6,821 bases of DNA, taken from Comamonadaceae bacterium. Its GTDB lineage: Bacteria > Pseudomonadota > Gammaproteobacteria > Burkholderiales > Burkholderiaceae_C. The stretch spans positions 1-6,821 of the forward strand of contig CANKNK010000095.1 of the NCBI GenBank assembly GCA_947483455.1. Direction: 5' to 3'. The position numbers and the translations under genes were made by a program. The notes below the pieces were generated by a model. The model had not been told where the DNA came from. It did no database searches and saw nothing but the letters and a program-made list of their open reading frames with translations. The first letter of the stretch is position 1; each line of letters starts with the position of its first letter. This document shows positions 1-6,531 of the stretch, in pieces.

Positions 1-872
1 GTCATGGCCACAAAGCAGAAGCGGTTGCCCATGCCAGGTGTGCGTGCGACTTTGAGCGCCGGGTTTTTGGCCAGCAGTGCAGCCGTCTTAGGGTTCACGC
101 GGTTGATGACGTCCACGGTGCCGGTTTGCAGTGCGGTGGTGCGTTGGTTGGCATCCCCGATATAGATCAGCTCTACGCGGTCAAAGTTGCCACGGTTGGG
201 CTTCCAGTAGTTGCCGGGTTTACGCTTGAAGGTCGCACGCACGCCGGGTTGGAATTCTTCCAGTGTGAATGCGCCGGTTCCGTCTGGTTTGCTGAAATCC
301 TTGAAGCCGTTGGGCAGCACCATCAGGTGGTAATCGGCCAGGTTGAACGGCAGGTCCACATTGCCTTTGCTCATCGTGACCTGGATTTGGTGCGAAGAGA
401 GTTTCTTGATGTCCTTGATGTCGGCTAGCAGGGCTTTGGCGGGCGACTTGGTTTCACCGCGGTGGATGTTGAGCGAGTAAATAATGTCGTCGGCATCCAA
501 GGTTTTGCCCGAGGTAAAGGTAATGCCTTTACGCACATTGAAAATCCATTCGGCCGCGCCGGGCTTGGCTTCCCAGCTTTCCAGCAATTCGCCGGTGGCA
601 TCGCCGTTGTCGGCAATTTCGACCAGACCGTTGAATAGCATCATGCTGATGGTGATCGGGATCGAATCGGCATAGGTCAGCGGATCCAAATTGTCCGAGG
701 CGGATCCGCCTTCCAGACCCATACGCAGCGTGCCACCTTTTTTCGGTGTGCCCTGGGCCATGGCCGGCATGGCGCCAAAGGTGGAGGACAGGCCTAGTGC
801 CGCAGCGCCAGTGATGATTTGACGGCGATCCAGGATGATGCCCGATTCGGTAGTGCTTTCGAAATTGTCCAA
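1..872 (-). CDS. ABC transporter substrate-binding protein, family 5 (peptide/nickel type), C-terminus outside window
   Basis: Periplasmic binding protein of a peptide/nickel/opine-type importer; the window shows its first 290 codons and the family is usually about 500-540 residues, so the rest lies left of position 1. The N-terminus carries Arg-Arg at residues 16-17 (DRRQII) before a hydrophobic stretch and an AMA|Q cleavage site near residue 39, which looks like a Tat-type signal. Mature-domain hallmarks follow: GGTLRMG (46-52), LDPLTYAD (62-69), MLFNGLVE (78-85), and GTGAFTLEEF (198-207), matching the family's GTGPY-like motif. I chose the TTG start at 872 because GGAG lies 8 bases upstream (881-884) and the signal then starts near the N-terminus. 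An in-frame ATG at 962 would add 30 residues, but it has a poor ribosome site and runs through hairpin DNA. The ligand cannot be told from this part. It follows the racemase gene after 218 bp on the same strand, so it may belong to a separate transcription unit. Confidence 0.9.
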   Translation of the reverse strand, partial: MDNFESTTESGIILDRRQIITGAAALGLSSTFGAMPAMAQGTPKKGGTLRMGLEGGSASDNLDPLTYADSIPITISMMLFNGLVEIADNGDATGELLESWEAKPGAAEWIFNVRKGITFTSGKTLDADDIIYSLNIHRGETKSPAKALLADIKDIKKLSSHQIQVTMSKGNVDLPFNLADYHLMVLPNGFKDFSKPDGTGAFTLEEFQPGVRATFKRKPGNYWKPNRGNFDRVELIYIGDANQRTTALQTGTVDVINRVNPKTAALLAKNPALKVARTPGMGNRFCFVAM

Positions 873-880
873 GGTGAAGT

Positions 881-884
881 CTCC
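881..884 (-). promoter_or_regulatory. Ribosome binding site that decides the TTG start at 872
   Basis: GGAG on the minus strand lies 8 bases before the TTG at 872-870. No in-frame ATG near it fits the signal peptide, so this site is the main reason for choosing the rare start codon. The nearest out-of-frame ATG overlaps the GGAG itself. Confidence 0.6.
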
Positions 885-890
885 ATACGG

Positions 891-918
891 TTTATAGGCA
901 GGCGTATGCACAATACAA
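891..918 (-). promoter_or_regulatory. Weak candidate promoter for the family 5 binding-protein gene
   Basis: On the minus strand a good -10 box, TATAAA (896-891), is preceded after 16 bases by TTGTAT (918-913), which keeps only the TTG of a -35 box. The leader to the TTG start would be only about 15-20 bases, just enough to hold the GGAG site. This is pattern matching only; the gene could instead be read through from the racemase operon. Confidence 0.25.
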
Positions 919-934
919 ACGCCTGATCTCGCGC

Positions 935-950
935 GTGCCGCTTGCGGCAC
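935..950. repeat. Short perfect inverted repeat upstream of the family 5 binding-protein gene
   Basis: GTGCCGC (935-941) and GCGGCAC (944-950) form a perfect 7-bp dyad around two bases. It has no T-run on either side, so it is not a standard intrinsic terminator. It sits roughly 60-80 bases upstream of the TTG start, within reach of a regulator site or leader structure. Role unknown. Confidence 0.5.
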
Positions 951-968
951 ACCGGCCTCCATGATAAG

Positions 969-1010
969 AAGGCCTAGGGGCAAAAGGCATCAAGGTAAAC
1001 CCCTAGGCTT
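969..1010. repeat. Imperfect inverted repeat with CCTAGGGG/CCCCTAGG core (possible weak terminator)
   Basis: AAGGCCTAGGGG (969-980) pairs with CCCCTAGGCTT (1000-1010) apart from a one-base bulge, giving an 11-bp GC-rich stem with a 19-base loop. A further copy of the core, GGCTAGGGG, stands at 1026-1034 and could compete for pairing with 1000-1006. In the minus-strand transcript the stem lies about 80-120 bases beyond the racemase stop and is followed by CTTCTTATC, only mildly U-rich. It may be a weak terminator, an mRNA 3'-end structure or a protein-binding site; the sequence does not decide. Confidence 0.5.
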
Positions 1011-1049
1011 ACGCCTTCGAGACTCGGCTAGGGGAATTCAGGTGGACAA

Positions 1050-1072
1050 GCGCTTTCCCCCTTTGAAAGCGC
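1050..1072 (-). terminator. Hairpin just downstream of the racemase gene, weak terminator candidate
   Basis: GCGCTTTC (1050-1057) and GAAAGCGC (1065-1072) form a perfect 8-bp stem with a 7-base loop. It begins 18 bases after the racemase stop codon on the minus strand, where an operon terminator would be expected. The downstream minus-strand sequence reads TTGTCCACC, without a real T-run, so termination would be inefficient. It may instead protect the 3' end of the operon mRNA. Confidence 0.35.
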
Positions 1073-1090
1073 GGCCTACAGTAATTGCGC

Positions 1091-1792
1091 TCAGCCGCGC
1101 TTGGACGCCGGTGGCGGCGCATAGCCGCCCAAGCGCGAGGTACGCAAGCCCAGGCGCACCATGCTCTCGCACAATCCGACGGCGCAGGCCAGACCGTCTA
1201 GGACTGGCACGCCAAAGCGTTCGGACATGGCGCCGGCCAGATCGGCCATACCCGCGCAGCCCAGCACAATGGCCTCGGCCCGATCTTCGGCGATTGCGCG
1301 GCCTATTTCATCTTCGATTTTTTGATAGGCCTCGGGGTTGGCGTGTTCGAGCTCGAGCACAGCGACTTCCGAGGAGCGCACACGCTGGCATTGGCGATCC
1401 ATGCCGTAGCGCATTAGGTGGTGCTCCAGCGCCGGTACCGATCGGGCCAAGGTGGTGACCACCGAGAATTTATTGGAGAGCATCCCCGCCATGCGGTAAC
1501 CCGCTTCGCCAATGCCGACCACCGGTTTGTCGGTCAGGCAGCGCAGTGCGTCCAGACCGGTGTCATCAAAACAGGCAATGATGACCGCGTCATAGTCCTG
1601 TGCCTCGCGCACGGCTTGCAGCAAGCCTGCCAGGCTCATGGCTTCGTCGTAATAGCCTTCGATGGAGGCCGGACCGTGGGGCGAAGTCAGTGCCATGATC
1701 TCGGTTCCAGGCGCGGCTACGCGGCGCGCGGCTGCGGCGATATTGGCCGTCATGCCGGCGGTGGTGTTGGGGTTGACTAGCAGAATGCGCAT
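1091..1792 (-). CDS. Asp/Glu/hydantoin racemase family protein (likely hydantoin or allantoin racemase)
   Basis: A 233-residue cytoplasmic enzyme of the cofactor-free, two-cysteine racemase superfamily. The N-terminus MRILLVNPNTT matches the family's substrate-binding start. The two catalytic cysteines are visible as C74 in IIACFDDTGLDALR and C179 in VLGCAGMADL; characterised hydantoin racemases use Cys76 and Cys181, almost the same positions. GIGEAG (93-98) and the C-terminal DGLACAV (199-205) are further hallmarks. Such enzymes interconvert D- and L-5-substituted hydantoins, or allantoin, by proton transfer at the chiral carbon; the substrate here cannot be read off. The ATG at 1792 lies 6 bp after the LivF-type gene stop, with GAGG 5 bases upstream, so it is the distal gene of the importer operon. 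No hydantoinase or carbamoylase is in view. A related specificity within the superfamily remains possible. Confidence 0.88.
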   Translation of the reverse strand: MRILLVNPNTTAGMTANIAAAARRVAAPGTEIMALTSPHGPASIEGYYDEAMSLAGLLQAVREAQDYDAVIIACFDDTGLDALRCLTDKPVVGIGEAGYRMAGMLSNKFSVVTTLARSVPALEHHLMRYGMDRQCQRVRSSEVAVLELEHANPEAYQKIEDEIGRAIAEDRAEAIVLGCAGMADLAGAMSERFGVPVLDGLACAVGLCESMVRLGLRTSRLGGYAPPPASKRG

Positions 1793-1798
1793 AAGGCC

Positions 1799-2521
1799 TC
1801 AGACTTCTCCGCCCAAGTAGGCGGCTTTGATACGTTCGTCGGTCATCAAGGCGCGCGATTGCCCTTCGACCACTACCGTGCCGGTGGCCAGGGCATACGC
1901 ACGTTGCGAAATGGACAGGGCCATGCGGCTGTTTTGTTCCACCAGCAGCACGCTGACTTTTTCGTCGCGCGAGATCGCCACGATGGCGCGTGCAATGTCT
2001 TGCACCAGCTTGGGCGCAATGCCCAGGCTAGGCTCGTCCAGGAGCAACATGCGCGGCTTGGCCATGAGCGCGCGGCCTATCACCATCATTTGTTGCTCGC
2101 CACCAGAAAGGGTGCCCGCCTGCTGCGAGAAACGCTCGCGCAAACGCGGGAAGCGCTCTAACACGCTGTCCAGGCTGCGCGCAATACCGGCTTTATCGTC
2201 GCGGGTAAACGCGCCCATGAGCAGGTTGTCTTTCACCGACATAAACGGAAATACGCGCCGGCCTTCAGGCACCATGGAGATGCCTTTTTTGACAATCTCG
2301 GCCGTGGGGGTGCCGTCCAGGCGCTCACCCATGAAATGGATTTGACCGGCGTGCAAGGGCGCAAGACCGGTGATGGCGCGCAGGATGGACGACTTGCCCG
2401 CTCCATTGGCACCGATCAAGGCCACCGTTTCGCCTTCCTCTAGCGTAATGGATACGCCCTTGAGTGCATAAATCTGATCGTAATAGAGTTCGACCTTGTC
2501 GAAAGTGAGCATCGCTGTCAT
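1799..2521 (-). CDS. livF: High-affinity branched-chain amino acid-type ABC transporter ATPase, LivF-like
   Basis: One of the two cytoplasmic ATPases that drive the importer; 240 residues, normal for LivF. Visible motifs in order: Walker A GANGAGKSS (37-45), the LivF-typical VPEGR (84-88) in the Q-loop region, a full LSGGEQQ signature (138-144), Walker B MLLLDEP (158-164), and VEQN (194-197), where LivF proteins have Gln in place of the usual switch His. The C-terminal AYLGGEV ending is also typical. The ATG at 2521 starts 3 bp after the LivG-type gene stop; a second ATG three codons on is possible. It ends 6 bp before the racemase gene. The subunit type is secure, but the transported ligand need not be a branched-chain amino acid, since this family also carries amides, urea and aromatic acids. 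Confidence 0.95.
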   Translation of the reverse strand: MTAMLTFDKVELYYDQIYALKGVSITLEEGETVALIGANGAGKSSILRAITGLAPLHAGQIHFMGERLDGTPTAEIVKKGISMVPEGRRVFPFMSVKDNLLMGAFTRDDKAGIARSLDSVLERFPRLRERFSQQAGTLSGGEQQMMVIGRALMAKPRMLLLDEPSLGIAPKLVQDIARAIVAISRDEKVSVLLVEQNSRMALSISQRAYALATGTVVVEGQSRALMTDERIKAAYLGGEV

Positions 2522-2524
2522 AGC

Positions 2525-3307
2525 CTACATCCCGATGGCAGCGTCTTCGGCGCCCAGATAGGCTTCGATGACTTTGGGGTTGTTCTGAATTTCGCCCGGC
2601 GTGCCTTCAGCGATTTTTTCTCCGAAGTTCAGCACCACGATGCGATCGGAAATTTTCATTACCGCAGGCATGTCGTGTTCCACCAGCAATACCGTGACGC
2701 CCCGCTCGTCGCGCAAACGGCGCACCAGCGTGACCATGTGCATGGTCTCGTCATGGTTCATGCCGGCAAAGGGTTCATCTAGTAGTAGCACGGCGGGCTG
2801 CGTAGCCAGACCGATGGCCATGCCCAAGGCCCGCAAATGGCCTTGCGGCAGGTTAGAGGCCAATTCGTCGCGAATGCTTTGCAGGCCCAAAAACTCGACG
2901 ATATCGTCGGCCGATGTGGCAAACAAAGCTTCATCGGCTTTAGCTAGGCCGGTGCCCAAAAAGAAACCGAGCAAAGAGGCGCGTGAGCGCAGGTGGTGCG
3001 CCACGACGATGTTTTCGCGCACCGTCATCGACTTGAAGATGGTCGTTTCCTGGAAGGTACGCACCACGCCTTTTCGCGCTACCGTGTGCGGCGCTAAATC
3101 GCTGATGCGTTCGCCGCGCAGCAGCACTTCGCCAGCGCTGGTTTGCACAAAGGAGGCGATCAATTTGAACAAGGTGGACTTGCCTGCGCCATTGGGCCCG
3201 ATGACCGACAAAATCTCGCCTTCATTAACCGTGAAACTGACGTTATTCACGGCGACCAGGCCACCGTAGCGCTTGGTAGCGCCTTTGACTTCGAGAATCA
3301 CACTCAT
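2525..3307 (-). CDS. livG: High-affinity branched-chain amino acid-type ABC transporter ATPase, LivG-like
   Basis: The second ATPase of the importer, 260 residues when started at the ATG at 3307. That start overlaps the LivM-type stop in ATGA and has AAAGGAG 7 bases upstream; a longer open frame to 3496 overlaps the permease gene and adds no LivG-like sequence. Motifs: Walker A GPNGAGKST (37-45), Q-loop RTFQET (83-88), Walker B LLLDEP (174-179), switch His in VEHD (209-212), and the C-terminal VIEAYLG. The signature region reads LPQGHLRALGMA (153-164) where the usual LivG form is LPYGxQRRLEIA. The key glycine is kept, but the following residue is His rather than Gln or Asp. This looks like a subgroup variant rather than damage, because all other ATPase motifs are intact. 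It should pair with the LivF-type ATPase. Confidence 0.95.
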   Translation of the reverse strand: MSVILEVKGATKRYGGLVAVNNVSFTVNEGEILSVIGPNGAGKSTLFKLIASFVQTSAGEVLLRGERISDLAPHTVARKGVVRTFQETTIFKSMTVRENIVVAHHLRSRASLLGFFLGTGLAKADEALFATSADDIVEFLGLQSIRDELASNLPQGHLRALGMAIGLATQPAVLLLDEPFAGMNHDETMHMVTLVRRLRDERGVTVLLVEHDMPAVMKISDRIVVLNFGEKIAEGTPGEIQNNPKVIEAYLGAEDAAIGM

Positions 3308-4278
3308 GTGCGTGCTCCTTTGCGGTCCATCAGGCTGAGCACGCCGTTGGGCAGCCAGAGCATGAGTGCGATCATGAGCGAGGAATAAATCAGCAACTGG
3401 AAGCGCCCCGTGGCGAATAACAAATCCCAGCCAAAGTACAGCAGCAGCGTGCCCAGCATAGGGCCGAACACAAAGCCCAGACCACCCAAAAAGCAATTGA
3501 GCATGAAGTTCACGCTATCGGTTATTTGGAAGGAGGAGGGATACAGCGATTGGGAAATAGCCACAAAACTCGCCCCCGCAATACCGCCTAAGAAGGACGA
3601 AATCGCGTAGGCCAGTACGCGCAGCCACGCAATGTTGACGCCGATGGATGAGGCCAATTCTTCGTTTTGTTGCAAGGAGCGGCACAAATGCCCCAGTCGC
3701 GAATTGACAATGCGCCACAGCACCGCGTAGGTCAGGACCATCATGACCGCGGCCATTAAATAAAAAGCCAGCTTGGGGTTGGCTAGCGTGTTGAAGTCCG
3801 GGATCAGTGTCAGACCCAAGATGCTGAGCTCGGCGGGTAGCTTGATAGAGGTAATGCCTTTGGCGCCATTGGTAAACGGCAAGGCCAGCGCGGTCAGGCG
3901 GCTCACCTCGGTGAGCACCAAGGTCACCATCGCGAAATACACACCGCGCAAACGCAAAATGGGCAGACCGATCAGCACCGACAGCAGGGCACAAAAGCTA
4001 CCAGCAAGCGGCAGCGTCCACCAAAAGCTGATGTCCCCTTTGGTAATCAGCAGTGCCGACACATAGCCACCTACCAAGGCATAAGCCCCTTGACCGATAT
4101 TGATCCGGCCTATGTAAAACGTCAGCCAAACGCCCGCCGATGCGATCGACAAAAGCGCTACCGCCGTCAGGGTGTAGTACAAATCCACGCGCCCGGAGGC
4201 GGCAATGGCGGCGGGCACGAAGACGAGCACGACCAATAAAAACAGGGCGACTGCGGCCCAGCGTTGCTTGTTGCTCAT
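3304..4278 (-). CDS. livM: High-affinity branched-chain amino acid-type ABC transporter permease, LivM-like
   Basis: Inner-membrane permease of the importer, 324 residues, very hydrophobic with about eight to ten predicted membrane segments. GRINIGQGAYALVGGY (57-72) is the LivM motif, with NIGQG in place of the more common SLGHA. LRLRGVYFAMVTLVLTE (108-124) and the cytoplasmic coupling loop SRLGHLCRSLQQNEELASSIGVN (193-215, first and last parts conserved) follow, and LPNGVLSL (309-316) ends the protein as in the family. TNGAKGI (136-142) stands where many LivM proteins have TGGxxGL, and may reflect ligand specificity. The ATG at 4278 lies one base after the LivH-type stop, and its own stop overlaps the next ATPase gene by 4 bp, a sign of translational coupling. 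It should form a heterodimer with the LivH-type permease. Confidence 0.95.
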   Translation of the reverse strand: MSNKQRWAAVALFLLVVLVFVPAAIAASGRVDLYYTLTAVALLSIASAGVWLTFYIGRINIGQGAYALVGGYVSALLITKGDISFWWTLPLAGSFCALLSVLIGLPILRLRGVYFAMVTLVLTEVSRLTALALPFTNGAKGITSIKLPAELSILGLTLIPDFNTLANPKLAFYLMAAVMMVLTYAVLWRIVNSRLGHLCRSLQQNEELASSIGVNIAWLRVLAYAISSFLGGIAGASFVAISQSLYPSSFQITDSVNFMLNCFLGGLGFVFGPMLGTLLLYFGWDLLFATGRFQLLIYSSLMIALMLWLPNGVLSLMDRKGART

Positions 4279-4279
4279 A

Positions 4280-5149
4280 TCAACCCCAGGGTTTGCCCAT
4301 CAGACCTTGCGGGCGAACCGCCAGGAACACCATTAGCGAGGCAAAAATCGCCAAGTAGGTGATCTCGCCCGAGGAGGCCAGCAGTGTGAGGCCCACGCTT
4401 TCCATCATGCCCAGAATGAAACCACCCAAAATGGCTCCGGATATGACGCCGGCACCACCGATCATGATCATCATGAAAGCATTGATGGAGGTCGGCCCGC
4501 CCATGCCCAGGTTGATGCCGGTGATCGTTACCAGCAGGCCGCCTACGATGCCCGCCAACATGGCGCCCAAGGCGAAGCCGATCATGGAGTAGCGGTCCAC
4601 GTCCACGCCCATCAAGCGTGCGGCAATCTTGTCCTGCGCCAAGGCGCGCATGGCGCGGCCGGTTTTGGAATGCTGCATAAACAAGATAAAGATCGCCACC
4701 ATGGCAATTGCCAGCAGGCCGATCAGGATGCGGTCATAGGGCATGACCACGATGAAATCCCAGTTGAAAACGCCGTCGACAATTTTGGGCAAACCGCGTT
4801 GCTTTTCGCCGAAAAGTAGCAAAATAACGGCGTCCAAAAAAAACGCGATACCCGCCGCCAAGAGCATGGTGCTTTCTTCGCGTTTGGAATTGCGAATCAC
4901 CGGGCGAAATAAGTATTTTTCCACCAAAGCGCCAATAGCAGCCAAGCTTAGGCCGGAGGCCAGCAGGCCCACGATAAAGGGTAGGCCCAATTGCGCTACC
5001 ACCGTGTAAGTGACAAATCCGCCCAGGACATACATCTGTCCGTGTGCGAAGTTCAGCACATTCATCAAAGAAAAAATCAGGGTCAGTCCCAGTGCAATCA
5101 GCGCGTACTGCGCGCCGAGGTACAGACCGTTTACAAACACTTGTTCCAT
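4280..5149 (-). CDS. livH: High-affinity branched-chain amino acid-type ABC transporter permease, LivH-like
   Basis: Inner-membrane permease partner of the LivM-type subunit, 289 residues with about eight hydrophobic segments. It shows the LivH hallmarks VLNFAHGQMYVLGG (31-44), FRPVIRNS (81-88), the coupling loop SKTGRAMRALAQD (161-173) followed by ARLMGVD, GMGG (215-218), and the C-terminal RPQGLMG (279-285). The start is the ATG at 5149 with GAGG 5 bases upstream (5158-5155). An upstream in-frame TTG at 5182 lies inside a terminator stem and is rejected. The gene is 78 bp from the binding-protein stop, with an intrinsic terminator in the gap, so expression depends on read-through or on a promoter I do not see. 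The following gene begins one base beyond its stop. Confidence 0.95.
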   Translation of the reverse strand: MEQVFVNGLYLGAQYALIALGLTLIFSLMNVLNFAHGQMYVLGGFVTYTVVAQLGLPFIVGLLASGLSLAAIGALVEKYLFRPVIRNSKREESTMLLAAGIAFFLDAVILLLFGEKQRGLPKIVDGVFNWDFIVVMPYDRILIGLLAIAMVAIFILFMQHSKTGRAMRALAQDKIAARLMGVDVDRYSMIGFALGAMLAGIVGGLLVTITGINLGMGGPTSINAFMMIMIGGAGVISGAILGGFILGMMESVGLTLLASSGEITYLAIFASLMVFLAVRPQGLMGKPWG

Positions 5150-5169
5150 GCCTGCCTCTAAATCAAGCC

Positions 5170-5206
5170 AAAAAAACGGCAAGCGCGGCTGGTGCCGCGC
5201 TTGCCG
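5170..5206 (-). terminator. Strong intrinsic terminator between binding-protein gene and permease genes
   Basis: CGGCAAGCGCGGC (5177-5189) and GCCGCGCTTGCCG (5194-5206) form a perfect 13-bp GC-rich stem around a TGGT loop. On the minus strand it is followed at once by seven T residues (5176-5170), the textbook arrangement for a rho-independent terminator. It begins 21 bases after the binding-protein stop and ends 20 bases before the LivH-type start. All genes on both sides lie on the same strand, so it most likely acts as a partial terminator that lowers permease and ATPase transcript relative to binding-protein transcript. Confidence 0.9.
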
Positions 5207-5227
5207 CCGTTCGGGCGGAGTCAGTGA

Positions 5228-6415
5228 TTAGTCAACGCTTGCTACGAACATCGTTTCAAACTTGCCGTCCTTGTACACATTGACCACCAGCGGTACCGAA
5301 ACTTGGCGTTTCTGACCGAAGGAAGTGGTGCCCACGTACTTGAGCTTGGCATCACCCACCATATAGGGGTTGGGAGCGGAGAAGGAATCCATGGTTTTCT
5401 GGAATTCTTTGACGTCGGTCATGCCTTTGGGGTTGGCCTTGAGGGTTTCCAGGATGTACTCCAGTGCGTAGACCTTGGTGTTGGACTCGTCGTTGTACTC
5501 ACCGAATTTCTTGGTGTAACGGGCCACAAATTCGCGCATCTTGTCCGAAGCCAATTGTGGAGTGGAAGCGCCGCCCACTGAGATAAAGCCATCGGCCAGC
5601 TTGCCAGCGCCTTCTTTCAAGACGTTAGCGTCCTGGGCGGTTTCGGTGGAGATCAGGCCTTTGAAGCCTTGCTCACGCGCCGAGCGGATCAGCTGGGGTG
5701 CTTGCGCAGGTGCGACGCCAGACAAAACCAGCAAATCGGGGTTGGTTTTCAGGACGGGCAGCAACACAGGGGTGAAGTCCTTGGTGTCCACTTGGTAAGT
5801 CACATTGGCCGATACCACTTGCAAGCCCAGGGCTTTGGCGGCTGCGGCGCCGCTGTCACGCTGGCTTAAGGGGTCGGACTCATTGGCGGCTACGAAAGCG
5901 ACCTTCTTGATGCCTTTTTCCTTCATCAGGTGCTTGTAGATGGCAGGGCCGGACTGGTAGTTAGCCACCATACCCAAAATGGCATTGCTGGCAGGCTTGG
6001 TGTACAGCTCTTTAGGGAATGCGTAGGGGAAGTACATGATGCCGCGGCTCTCGGCCACGGGGCGCACGGCAGCGGCGCCGTCATCGACGTTGGGGCCCAC
6101 TACGTAGTGGATACCTTCTTGGGCCATTTTTTCCATGCCGGCAATCGCACGCTTGGGGTCTTTCTGGTCGTCAAACGCGACGATTTGCACGTTGTAGGTC
6201 GTGCCGCCGATTTTCACGCCACCGGTTTCATTGATCCAGTCCGCGCGGGTTTCCATGGAGCGCTGGTTGGAGATACCCCAGCTAGCAGCCGGGCCGGAAG
6301 TAACGCCAACAAAACCGATTTTCAGGACCGGGTTGGCGGCAAATGCAACGCCGCTAAAGGCCGCTGCGATCGTAGCGGACAGCAGACTGGCCGCTAGAAA
6401 ATTACGCTTTTTCAT
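5228..6415 (-). CDS. Branched-chain amino acid-type ABC transporter substrate-binding protein (LivK/AmiC-like fold)
   Basis: Periplasmic ligand-binding protein of the importer encoded downstream, 395 residues, normal for the family. MKKRNF plus a hydrophobic stretch ending at AFA (24-26) is a Sec signal peptide. The mature part starts LKIGFVGVTSGPAASWG (31-47), the standard opening of the Peripla_BP_6 family, then FDDQKDPKRA (81-90), VVGPNVDDGAAAVRPVAE (105-122), KKVAFVAANES (170-180) and FGEYNDESNTKVYALEYI (304-321). I chose the ATG at 6415 because AAGGAG (6429-6424) lies 8 bases upstream; a TTG two codons earlier is too close to that site. Aromatic residues around 128-132 (YFPYAF) may line the ligand pocket, but the ligand is unknown. 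As the promoter-proximal gene, followed by a strong terminator, it should be the most abundant component. Confidence 0.93.
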   Translation of the reverse strand: MKKRNFLAASLLSATIAAAFSGVAFAANPVLKIGFVGVTSGPAASWGISNQRSMETRADWINETGGVKIGGTTYNVQIVAFDDQKDPKRAIAGMEKMAQEGIHYVVGPNVDDGAAAVRPVAESRGIMYFPYAFPKELYTKPASNAILGMVANYQSGPAIYKHLMKEKGIKKVAFVAANESDPLSQRDSGAAAAKALGLQVVSANVTYQVDTKDFTPVLLPVLKTNPDLLVLSGVAPAQAPQLIRSAREQGFKGLISTETAQDANVLKEGAGKLADGFISVGGASTPQLASDKMREFVARYTKKFGEYNDESNTKVYALEYILETLKANPKGMTDVKEFQKTMDSFSAPNPYMVGDAKLKYVGTTSFGQKRQVSVPLVVNVYKDGKFETMFVASVD

Positions 6416-6500
6416 GAACAAGACTCCTTGGGAGGAAATGGAAGAAGGAAGGAATTTTCCAAACCTGGCAGTCTTTACGGCCTATCAGCTTGGTGGCCGC

Positions 6501-6529
6501 ATCTTCTTTCCTGTTAACAATCTTGTCAA
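6501..6529 (-). promoter_or_regulatory. Candidate promoter of the binding-protein/importer operon
   Basis: A perfect -35 hexamer, TTGACA, reads on the minus strand at 6529-6524. Seventeen bases on is GAAGAT (6506-6501), a poor -10 match (3 of 6). The A-rich minus-strand DNA just upstream (6532-6556) resembles an UP element and supports the location. The predicted start would be near 6494, giving a leader of about 80 bases. A weak -10 would fit a regulated promoter, but this is inference. Confidence 0.4.
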
Positions 6530-6531
6530 CA
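6512..6531. promoter_or_regulatory. Near-palindrome overlapping the -35, candidate GntR operator
   Basis: TGTTAACAA (6512-6520) and TTGTCAACA (6523-6531) are inverted 9-base arms with one mismatch around two bases. Each arm also contains its own small dyad, TGTTAACA (6512-6519) and TGTCAACA (6524-6531), 12 bp apart. FadR-type GntR proteins typically bind short GT...AC dyads of this kind. The right arm covers the TTGACA -35 of the importer operon, so binding would repress it. The divergent regulator at 6724 is the obvious candidate to bind here. Confidence 0.45.

Noticed and set aside
699..710. Perfect 12-bp palindrome GGCGGATCCGCC
   Set aside because: It lies within the coding sequence of the binding protein (Gly-Gly-Ser-Ala codons) and has no regulatory context.
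1111..1129. GGCGGC...GCCGCC dyad near the racemase stop
   Set aside because: It is inside the coding region, explained by Gly/Ala/Arg codons, and has no T-run.
961..1458. Plus-strand open frame of 165 codons
   Set aside because: Antisense to the racemase gene, arginine- and proline-rich composition typical of a shadow frame, no recognisable domain.
2601..3269. Plus-strand open frame of 222 codons opposite the LivG-like gene
   Set aside because: It mirrors the codon pattern of the ATPase gene, shows Ser/Lys/Arg-rich low-information sequence and has no family resemblance.
3308..3496. Upstream extension of the LivG-like frame by 63 residues
   Set aside because: It lies wholly within the LivM-like gene, resembles no ATPase sequence, and the ATG at 3307 has AAAGGAG and a normal family start.
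5150..5182. TTG start 11 codons before the LivH-like ATG
   Set aside because: The TTG is inside the terminator stem and the added residues come from the T-run; the ATG at 5149 has GAGG and the usual family N-terminus.
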